Shown piece by piece: positions 18,901 through 26,234 of a stretch of 64,000 nucleotides of DNA. Below the pieces are notes generated by a model, which worked only from the letters and a program-made list of their open reading frames with translations, was not told where the DNA came from and did no database searches. Every line of letters begins with the position of its first letter. Within the stretch, counting starts at the first letter, position 1. The position numbers and the translations under genes were made by a program. Origin of the DNA: Gallibacterium melopsittaci. Lineage in GTDB: Bacteria > Pseudomonadota > Gammaproteobacteria > Enterobacterales > Pasteurellaceae. The stretch spans positions 62,001 to 126,000 of the forward strand of contig NZ_JBHLWA010000004.1 in assembly GCF_042433085.1 (NCBI RefSeq), in the 5' to 3' direction.

Positions 18901-19076
18901 CTAGCTATGAAATTGATGGCAAAGTTATTGCTGGTAATAACATTATCAAACAAGGGGTAAATATTAATGATCTTGGATTATTGGATGATACCAAGGAAAT
19001 TAAATCCCCTTGGTTGGATTGGGTTTGCGGTTCTGCGGTAAGACAAGGATTGCCTGCCAAATTACGCAAAATTTAG
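15987..19076 (+). CDS. ttrA: Tetrathionate reductase catalytic molybdopterin subunit TtrA
   Basis: This 1,029-residue periplasmic enzyme of the DMSO-reductase superfamily reduces tetrathionate to thiosulfate. Its length matches Salmonella TtrA (about 1,020). The N-terminus MDNKRRNLIKGGLVVGGAA is a consensus twin-arginine signal. The Cys cluster CNTQCMGCWTLCG (about residues 72-84) fits a [4Fe-4S] site. GSYCGLSYR near residue 255 supplies the likely Cys ligand to molybdenum. The C-terminal MopB binding domain includes GFAHGDLVELATPGG. AAGGAGT precedes the ATG within the ttrC end. A terminator follows 24 bp after the stop. Confidence 0.92.
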   Translation: MDNKRRNLIKGGLVVGGAATFAAGYSPKVKEIAHGVFNGTSGEKTQHHLHGNSLAPEYQIAQGKVIPNSEQIVCNTQCMGCWTLCGLRARVDLKQNRVIRISGNPYHPLSADEYLSYNSSLQQAELSVAGESGLENRSTACARGAAFMEGVNSPYRLTQPLKRVGKRGEGKWKTISFEQLIEEVVNGGDLFGEGHVDGLKAIRDLSTPVDKENPDFGPKANQLFVTFAGPEGRQPLLQRFANGSFGTINFASHGSYCGLSYRAGSGAVMNDLNNNAHAKPDWDNCEFILFMGTSPAQSGNPFKRQARQLAKKRAESDFDYVVVSPRLELTSTHATQNNRWVPVLPGGDLALSLAMLRWIIENERYNADYLALPSQFAMEQAGAASYCNATHLIISDEKHPRFGQPLVEQDLFDIAPNPDDKVVENYNIVKNVEDNQFVAAKSSTKAQLWVDETITLKDGSTVAVKSALTLLKESCLEHTLEEYATLSGVPVNTITALADKFTSHGHKAAAITHGGTMQSNGFYTAWAILLLNVMIGNMNKKGGMSVGGGKFKDFAPGPRYNLASFPNMVKPKGTNLARSKKAYENSSEFKRRAAQGSPYPARAAWYPFVGGQMSEMITSALQGYPYSLKAWISHMTNPLYGMTGIHHITEEKLRDPKVLPLFIAIDAFMNETTALADYIVPDTHNFESWGFSTPWAGVPTKTTTARWPIIQSANAKNAQGETICMETFIIHIAKAMGLPGFGENAISDNQQQTYPLNCSEDYFLRAAANVAFDGKQPVNDATQEDRLLSGVERIMPLLSKTLKEEEVLKAATIFCKGGRFAPYNSGWEDDNMTGKWKECLQIWNPTVAKARHHHDGKHYHGCPKYFAPQFADNSTVESRYPKKEWPFELISFKSNLMSSITAPLLRLHSIKPSGIVAMNSQDATKFGFAHGDLVELATPGGKANVQVMVLDGVIPGTIAIEHGYGHKQLGATSYEIDGKVIAGNNIIKQGVNINDLGLLDDTKEIKSPWLDWVCGSAVRQGLPAKLRKI

Positions 19077-19099
19077 TTTCATACCCCCACATAAAATCA

Positions 19100-19129
19100 A
19101 TAAGGTGCAAGGAAGCACCTTATTTTTTT
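19100..19129 (+). terminator. Rho-independent terminator after ttrA
   Basis: The stem ATAAGGTGC / GCACCTTAT (9 bp, six-base loop) is followed by seven T. It ends the ttrBCA operon and insulates the autotransporter gene. Confidence 0.85.
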
Positions 19130-19297
19130 GTTTACAAATTTTTCTGAAATTGGTCAACTTTTGAGAAATATCACAAATATAAAATAAAGTGATATGGCAA
19201 TAATGATTTCATACTATAAATTATGTAATCTATTTAAAGATTAATTAAATTTTATCTTACATATCTATTTTTTGATACTACATACAGGAGAAGTGCT

Positions 19298-22200
19298 ATG
19301 AACAAAATTTATAAAATAAAATGGAGCCAAACTACGCATTCTTGGGTTGTTTGTTCCGAACTTAGTTCAACAAAAGTAAAATCCTCTATGGGGGGGGATA
19401 ATTGGCCACACTATCAACAAAGCAACTTATCGTAAAAAATTTTTCTATAAAACCTTTCTTGCATTAGCATTATTCAATTTTTCCTCCTTTAGTTTTGCCG
19501 AAACGTGTAAATTCAGTCCTAAGTATGGTGAATATATTTATTCTACAGGGTATTCTGAAAAAGCATGCGAAATTCCTGACACTACAGCAACCTACGATAG
19601 AACAAACAGCTTTACTTTCAGTAATGTAATACAAATTGGACCTAATTCTGTTGGACTAACTATCGGTAATCTTGATATCGGAGTTACATACTCACTCGGA
19701 TATCATAATGGGTTTCCTCGCTTTCTTAACGCCATCTCCTTAGTTGATTACCAACCACACCAGAATTCAATATTTACCATTAATGCTAAAAATTTAAAAT
19801 TTGATCTTACTCAAGATAAATTTTTCAACAGTTCAGACAGTTATAGTCCTGCACGACCATTATTCACCCATCTATATGGTATTCAACTCACTAACCTAAT
19901 TAATCTTAAGGCGCAAGATGTAACGTTAAACTTAACTGGGAAACAAATTGCCTCTGCAACCTCTGAAGATGAGAACATAGTAGGTATTTTTGCAACAGAT
20001 CGATTAAATGAGATTTTCAATACAGACCCTGTAAATAAACTTGTACGCAGTGGTAGAACAGTGATTGAAGTCAATAATCTGACGCAAACACAAACATTAA
20101 CCGAGGATCCTTTAATCGTCACCGATCATACTCCTCAAAAGATGTTTAGGTTCCTAAGCCATAATGAAAACTATCGTCCCGCTTTTACAGGACTAAATGT
20201 TGGGATTAGAGCTTCACAAGCAAGACATTGGAATTATCCTGGTTATACCTATAATGGAGACTCAAATCCTTTTGCCAAATATATTGATGCACTAGACACA
20301 GGATTAGTTAAAGTTAATGGCAATCTTGATCTGCGTTTAATTGGGCAGCGTAATATTGGGATTTATGCTTCAGGAAGTACAAATCAAGACGCTTTAAAAC
20401 CAACAATTTCAACATACGCTAACGATATTGCGGAAGTACTATTAAACGGTAAAACCAATCGGATTGTGTTACAAAACAAACCAATTGAGTTACCAGATAA
20501 ACCAATTGAATTACCAATCAATAAAAAAGATCCGCTTTTATTGAAATTAGAGAACGATGAGATAAAACAAAACACCTCTCCTTGGTTTAAATTGGATAGC
20601 TATGGAGTGAAATTAGGCAAAGTAGCCGATATTCCAGAACATATTCTCTATCCTAATCAAGAAGAAGCAGAAATAAGCACAACAAACCGTAGAAAAAGAG
20701 TTGTAGGGCCTAGTAAATATACATCAACCAGTGGTACTGGCGCAGGGATTTTACGTTCTCAAGGTGAATTAATCATTGATACTACTGATATGCCTTATAG
20801 TAATGGAATTAAAATGGTACATAATTCCTTACTTGATGCTAGTGCTTCCAGCAGTTCAACAACGATTAAAACTAATGGTTATGCACTGCAAATTGGTGGC
20901 TTTGATGAAGTACTTGGTTTTTATAAACAAAATACTGAACAACCTAGCGCTGATTTTCTTGGTGATTACCGCTTTTCACCATTTTCTGATTACACACCTT
21001 ATCCACAAAAGGATAGATTCATAATTGATGGTAATCCTGTAATTGCTATGAAACAAGCTCAAGCCGAATCACATAATTTGACAGCTAATTTTCATAATGC
21101 CATCTTTACTACAACAGGTACTAGCACTAATCCAATTATTGATTTTATTAATCAAAATAAAAATGATTCTTTCAATAATGACTATATCCAGAGTGAACCC
21201 CCTATTTTAGAATTGGAAGATAAAAAAAATGATCTAGCACTTCTAGAAAGCGATAACACACCTCTTACCGCCATTAAACGTTCCGATCTTATCTTTATCG
21301 ATCAAGGGCAAAATAATGTTCAACTTAATTTCTCTGGTGATAAAACCGATCTCACCGCCAATAATAACGGCTACATTATTAATGTGAGTGGTAATTATAC
21401 GACCGATCCTAATTCTTTCGGTCCAAATGTAGAAACGCTCTATATTCGTGATACGTCCCAAGATAACGAAAACGTGCTTTCTTTTATTGATCCAAGAGAT
21501 TATCGATCATTTATGTTTGACAAGACTAGCGTTACCTTTACTGGAACAGATAAAGGTAGTATGACAGGATTGGTGTATAAAGGATCGGTTAAAACCTCTG
21601 AAGGACAAATCGCACTCAGTCCAGAAGAGGAACAACAACAAATTGCAGACTTACTTGCCAATATTGAGAACAAAAAAGCACAAATCCGTCAAAATATAGA
21701 AAATCCACCTTCTACTGAAACAGAGAATTTAATTGATAATGAAGAGGATGTTTTTGAAAAGCCTGAACGAAATCTACTTTATGATCCGTTTAATCCACAA
21801 ACAGAATTAGCTCGTTTAGATCAGTTAAAGAACTTATTAAACAACGTTAAACTAAGATCTGCACCAACGCTAAATATCAATCTAAGTAATGGTTTTACTT
21901 GGAATTTAAAGAAAAACGATTCGGCTATCGATAATAATGTGGCTTATTTTGATACCTTAACGCTTTCCTCTGGTGCAATAGTCAATGTGGCTTATGCTGA
22001 ACCTAGTAATAATCATTACATTTTGCGAGGTAATGTCATCAATCAAGGTGGAATTATCAATTTAGATAATCGTCCATATCGAGCAAGTTACAGTGATATC
22101 CTTACTATTGATGGTAATTATGAGGGCAGTAATAATGCAAGTTTGCGTATGAATACTCTTTGGAATGCGCCAGGTTCACCCGAAAATTCTCTTTCCGATC

Positions 22201-23564
22201 AGCTCATTATTACAGGTAGTGCCAAAGGTCAAACACAAATTATTCCAATGGCGAAAAATGATGATGAAAATGTGATTGATGGTAATGTGCAAGTGATAGC
22301 AAATAAATTACAAAACACGATACCTGTTGTGAAAGTAAATACAGCGAGCCCAGAAGTTGCTTTTGTGGGGACAGCGAAATCATCAGGTGTAAGCGAAATT
22401 CAATTAGCAAAACGTACTGTTGATAATGTGGATGAATATTATTGGACAGTATATGCTGAAGAACCACAAAAACCCGATCCAGAACCAAAACCTGACCCTA
22501 AACCCGATCCACAACCTAACCCAGAACCGAAACCAGACCCTAAACCTGATCCGAAACCTATTTATACACCATCAACTTCTGGATATGTAAATATGCCTCG
22601 TGTGAATTTAGAGCAAGGTTTCGATTCGATTAGCTCATTACACGAAAGACGCGGTGAAAACCAAATTATCGCTTGGGATAATTGCGTTGAATGCGCAAAA
22701 GCCAATGGACAAAGTTGGGGACGTATTTATGGAAAAAATCTGCATCAGAATGGTAAACAACGTTTAAATTCAGAAATGGATGTTTATGGCGTTCAACTTG
22801 GACACGATTTTAGTATAAGAAAAGGTGAAGATGACAGCCACCAACTCACGGGCATTTATGTAGCCTATAACCGTGCGAATACAGATTTCTTTGATTTATA
22901 TCGATCTGAAAATGGTGTTATTAGCAATGATAAATTTGTCGGTAAAGGTAAAGCTGAAATGACCAGTTTAGGCATTACCAATACTTATTACGCTAAAAAT
23001 GGTGGATATGTCGATCTTGTCGCTCAAGCTTCTTTGTTACATAACAGATATCAATTATCGAATGGTAATAAACTGGCTAGTCAAGATGGTTGGGGAGTTG
23101 CATTTTCATCTGAAGTAGGCTTACCATTTTTACTTAGTCAAAAAACAACTAACAACAATGGTTGGCTAATTGAACCTCAAGCACAATTGATCTATCAATA
23201 TCTTGATTTAGAAAATATTAATGATGGTGAAAGAAAGGTAAATCAACATCAACAAGATAGTTTACGTGGTCGGGTAGGTATTCGCTTTGCTTATAATGGA
23301 GAAGATAAAAATCTAAATACACATACGCTCTATGCATTGGCCAATGTATGGCATGATTTCTTGCAACCAAATGCTGTTTCAATTGGAACAGATAAAGTGA
23401 AAGAAAAGTATGTTTCAACTTGGGCAGAAATTGGGCTAGGTGTTCAGATTCCTTTACTAAAAGATTGTTATTTCTATGGTGATGTGCGTTATGAACATTC
23501 TTTGAATAATTCAAAACGTTATGGCTATCGTGGTAATATTGGTATGAAATTTACTTGGAAATAA
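19298..23564 (+). CDS. Classical autotransporter with ESPR signal peptide, frame-shifted at a poly-G tract (phase OFF)
   Basis: The ATG at 19298 follows AGGAGA and begins an extended signal peptide (MNKIYKIKWSQ...WVVCSEL). In the sequence as given this frame stops at 19433 after 45 codons, because of eight G at 19390-19397. With seven G (or ten) it continues to 23564 as a 1,421-residue protein. That protein has a signal peptide core KTFLALALFNFSSFSFA with likely cleavage after residue 67. A long Asn/Asp/Thr-rich passenger follows, then a proline-rich PDPKP linker, and a C-terminal 12-strand autotransporter barrel ending in GMKFTW-K. No ATG, GTG or TTG lies in the downstream frame before 20061, so the OFF state should give no secreted product. 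I do not recognise the passenger's function; no protease or lipase motif is evident. Confidence 0.88.
19390..19397 (+). repeat. Poly-G tract (8 G) inside the autotransporter signal region; candidate phase-variation switch
   Basis: Eight G follow CTAT, the first completing an ATG codon. Reading from the 19298 start leads to TAA at 19433. Removing one G gives MGGIIGHTINKATYRKKFF, which runs into the hydrophobic signal core and stays open to 23564. The tract is positioned so that any change switches the whole protein on or off. Confidence 0.85.
22471..22560 (+). repeat. Imperfect tandem repeat encoding a PDPKP/PNPEP proline-rich linker
   Basis: About seven copies of a 12-base unit encode alternating Pro-Asp-Pro-Lys/Glu/Gln. 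The unit joins the passenger to the beta-barrel, a common rigid hinge in Pasteurellaceae and Neisseria autotransporters. Being a multiple of three, copy changes alter length but not frame. Confidence 0.8.
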
Positions 23565-23580
23565 TGTTTTAATCTAAATG

Positions 23581-23608
23581 AATAGGCAGTTAAAGTTAAC
23601 TGCCTATT
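23581..23608. terminator. Perfect 13-bp hairpin between the convergent autotransporter and napF genes
   Basis: Arms AATAGGCAGTTAA and TTAACTGCCTATT are separated by two bases. The right arm includes the napF stop codon. Neither side has a strong T run, so terminator function, perhaps bidirectional, is inferred from the convergent position. Confidence 0.5.
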
Positions 23609-24141
23609 AAATAATTCTCCAATCGAATAGCCTGCATAAAACAACTTACTTTACATTCACCACAACCATTACAACGTTCAGCATCCACCATCAAAGATTC
23701 TGTTTCTTGAACAAAATGAATTGCTTGTGTTGGGCATCGTTGTTCACAAGTTGTACAAACTTGTTTTTGTTGTCGTATACAAGAAGATAAAAATTGTGGA
23801 CGTAATTCTGTGTCTGCCTTAAAAGCAGGGTGTAGCGCGTGCGTTGGACAAACTTCCGCACAAGCCTTACAGAAATCACAAGCAGAATACTGTAAATCTA
23901 ATACTGGATAATTTTTTTGTATTTCAATTAACCCATAAGGACATACTTTTACACACTCACCACATCCAGTACAAACAGACAAAAAAAGGCTCTCCTTTGC
24001 AGCAAAAGGAGGTCTATTTGCCCTTCTTTTTTCTTCAATATATTGTGACTGTGGAACAGTAAAAAGACTACGTAATAAACTGCGACGTGAAATTTGGTTA
24101 TGCGCCAAATAAGCTGAATAATAACGTTCGTCTTTGTCCAT
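23596..24141 (-). CDS. napF: NapF-like ferredoxin-type protein of the dms cluster
   Basis: This 181-residue cytoplasmic iron-sulfur protein has NapF-type clusters: CTGCGECVKVCP, CDFCKACAEVCP, CTTCEQRCP and CNGCGECKVSC. The N-terminus contains SRRSLLRSLF, as in NapF. It is the last gene of dmsABC-dmsD, two bases after the dmsD stop, the arrangement seen in Haemophilus influenzae. NapF is known to help cytoplasmic maturation of the NapA molybdoenzyme. Here, with no nap genes in view, a comparable role for DmsA is plausible but inferred. Confidence 0.85.
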   Translation of the reverse strand: MDKDERYYSAYLAHNQISRRSLLRSLFTVPQSQYIEEKRRANRPPFAAKESLFLSVCTGCGECVKVCPYGLIEIQKNYPVLDLQYSACDFCKACAEVCPTHALHPAFKADTELRPQFLSSCIRQQKQVCTTCEQRCPTQAIHFVQETESLMVDAERCNGCGECKVSCFMQAIRLENYLIGS

Positions 24142-24143
24142 AC

Positions 24144-24758
24144 TTAGAAATATAGAGGTGCTTCAATTAAATCAAGTTGAAGTTCTTCTCGCCAATAAGC
24201 TAAGGTCTGTTGTGTTACTAAAGCTAATCCTCGATAGAAAGGCGATTCTTCTTGAGAAGCTAATAATTCTAAATAACGCCAAACCCAAGTAAAGAGATGT
24301 TCCGATAAATATTCTTTTAATACATCTGGTTTAGCATCTGCGATATAGGAAGCTAACATTAACATTAAACCAATATGATCTTCAGGAACATTTCCTTCAA
24401 TTTGCGTTTTAAGCCCATTTCTTGTCATAAACTCACGCAACGCAATTAAGGAATTTCCATAAATTACTGCTTCAGGATCTAGATAAACAGATGCCCATGG
24501 TGGAGCTGGCATTGCATTAGGGCCAATAAATTGGCGTTGAAATTGTTCAGAAATATTTTCTGTCTGACGAAGAAGTTTTTTAATTTTATTTGAATCATTG
24601 ATAAGAGGAGGAACCCAGTTAGTTTTCCAATTAATCTCATTGATTGCTTTAACTAATCCTGTTGCTTTCGGATGGCTTGGCTCAAAATAAAATAGTGCAC
24701 CTAAAAAACTACCACTCATTGAGATCCAAGCTAAAAATCCATCCTGCTGTTGTTCCAT
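24144..24758 (-). CDS. dmsD: TorD/DmsD-family molybdoenzyme chaperone
   Basis: This 204-residue all-helical protein of the TorD/DmsD/NarJ family would bind the Tat signal of DmsA and proofread cofactor insertion before export. Family-like features are the aromatic-rich N-terminus, an EDHIGLMLMLASYIADA stretch (about residues 125-141), and a C-terminal YLELLASQEESPFYRGLA segment. The ATG at 24758 is chosen because AGAGGAGG lies just upstream; a longer frame start at 24800 would overlap dmsC. It sits between dmsC and napF on the same strand. Confidence 0.85.
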   Translation of the reverse strand: MEQQQDGFLAWISMSGSFLGALFYFEPSHPKATGLVKAINEINWKTNWVPPLINDSNKIKKLLRQTENISEQFQRQFIGPNAMPAPPWASVYLDPEAVIYGNSLIALREFMTRNGLKTQIEGNVPEDHIGLMLMLASYIADAKPDVLKEYLSEHLFTWVWRYLELLASQEESPFYRGLALVTQQTLAYWREELQLDLIEAPLYF

Positions 24759-24783
24759 ATGTTCCTCCTCTCTATATCTATGA

Positions 24784-25605
24784 TTAAACCGCCATACCAA
24801 CAGTCATATGTAAACCGTAGAATAAGATTCTTCCTAATATTTCACTACCGAATACTAACACCACTGCTAAAAATAAGCCAGCTTGATTATTACTTTTGCA
24901 TAATAAAATATTTGCTAATACAAGGCAAAATAATCGAATAATACTTACCCACACATAATCAGGGACGAGAGCAACAGCTTGTTGAACCGAACTATGAATA
25001 GCTGCTAAAGAGAAACTTTGATAAATCACGACTGCTACGGATGCAACTAAAGCCAACCCAAAAAGCCAACGTAATAAACACAAAGATTGCACTTGATGCA
25101 ACAAAGCATACCCCAAAGCACAACCACCTAATACAACAGTTAAATAGAATTGCCACGAAGTAATAGCACTATTCCATGTTGGGACAGTATCAATATGATA
25201 AACATTATTCATCATATACATAAATAATGCACCACAAAGTACCATCACAACTAACCACAAACGTCCTAATGCGGTAGGCATTTTCCCTATAATAGCAATT
25301 AACCAATAAAGCCCTGCCACGATAAAGAATAATGCTCCGGAAGCAATTTCATTACTTAACATAGATTCACCGACACGATTTAAAGAATTAAAGGCGCGCA
25401 TTGGTGAACCTAAATGTAAAATAGAAGCGATAAAACCTATGCCTAATAAAACTAATGGTAAAAACATTAATTTATAAAGGTAATTTTTATGTGTTTCTGA
25501 CTCTTTGTGCGATAACACATAAGCAAATACCCATAGAGTTCCAACAGAAATTTGTGCTAATACTGTAAAAAAGACCAATGGTAATTCATGTAATCCCGCA
25601 TTCAT
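24784..25605 (-). CDS. dmsC: Anaerobic dimethyl sulfoxide reductase membrane anchor DmsC
   Basis: This 273-residue polytopic inner-membrane subunit (about eight hydrophobic helices) begins MNAGLHELPLVFFTVLAQISVG, very like known DmsC proteins. It anchors DmsAB and oxidises menaquinol. Its start lies one base after the dmsB stop, and the GGGAGG ribosome binding site is inside dmsB, indicating translational coupling. The HLGSPMRAFNSL loop is the conserved quinol-side motif. Confidence 0.92.
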   Translation of the reverse strand: MNAGLHELPLVFFTVLAQISVGTLWVFAYVLSHKESETHKNYLYKLMFLPLVLLGIGFIASILHLGSPMRAFNSLNRVGESMLSNEIASGALFFIVAGLYWLIAIIGKMPTALGRLWLVVMVLCGALFMYMMNNVYHIDTVPTWNSAITSWQFYLTVVLGGCALGYALLHQVQSLCLLRWLFGLALVASVAVVIYQSFSLAAIHSSVQQAVALVPDYVWVSIIRLFCLVLANILLCKSNNQAGLFLAVVLVFGSEILGRILFYGLHMTVGMAV

Positions 25606-25606
25606 C

Positions 25607-26224
25607 TTACACCTCCCTTGGATTCGCTAGAAAACCTGTTGTATCGCCACTTGGACGAGCATTTTTATTTGGTTTTACCACTAAATTTGGTTTGGTAAAT
25701 TCCGCTGGTGGTAAAGGTGCAATGGAAGCTTCCTCACCATATTTTTCTCGCAACTCTTTAATTGGTGCAAAATCTAAAGCACGTAATGGGCACGCCTCAA
25801 CACAAATTGGTTTATGTCCTTCCTTAATACGTGAATAACAGCCATCACATTTTGTCATATGCCCTTTCTTCGCATCATATTGCGGTGCGTCATATGGACA
25901 AGCCATATGGCAATAACGGCAACCAATACAAATATCCTCATTAACAATGACAAAACCATCTTCATTTTTATGCATTGCACCTGTTGGACAAACTTTAGTA
26001 CAGGCTGGATTTTCGCAATGGTTACAAGAGATAGATAAATAATAAGCAAATACATCTTGTTGGTATGTGCCATCTGGTTGTACTTGCCAATTACCGCCAG
26101 CATACTCATAAATACGACGGAAATTAACGTCAGTATCAAGATCTTTATAGTCTTTACAGGCTAATTCACAAGTTTTACAGCCTGTACAACGTTCTGAATC
26201 AAAATAAAATCCATATTGTTCCAT
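25607..26224 (-). CDS. dmsB: Anaerobic dimethyl sulfoxide reductase iron-sulfur subunit DmsB
   Basis: This 205-residue four-cluster ferredoxin carries electrons from DmsC to DmsA. Its four Cys groups are CTGCKTCELACKDY, CNHCENPACTKVCP, CIGCRYCHMACPYDAPQY and CDGCYSR...CVEACP. It has no signal peptide, consistent with export as a DmsAB complex on the DmsA Tat signal. It is preceded by AAGGAG and lies 10 bp after dmsA. Confidence 0.94.
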   Translation of the reverse strand: MEQYGFYFDSERCTGCKTCELACKDYKDLDTDVNFRRIYEYAGGNWQVQPDGTYQQDVFAYYLSISCNHCENPACTKVCPTGAMHKNEDGFVIVNEDICIGCRYCHMACPYDAPQYDAKKGHMTKCDGCYSRIKEGHKPICVEACPLRALDFAPIKELREKYGEEASIAPLPPAEFTKPNLVVKPNKNARPSGDTTGFLANPREV

Positions 26225-26234
26225 AAATTACTCC

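Noticed and set aside
20061..23564. GTG at 20061 as the start of the autotransporter
   Set aside because: It has no signal peptide or ribosome binding site. Homologous-looking coding sequence extends 660 bases upstream in the same frame to a signal core, and an ESPR start lies at 19298.
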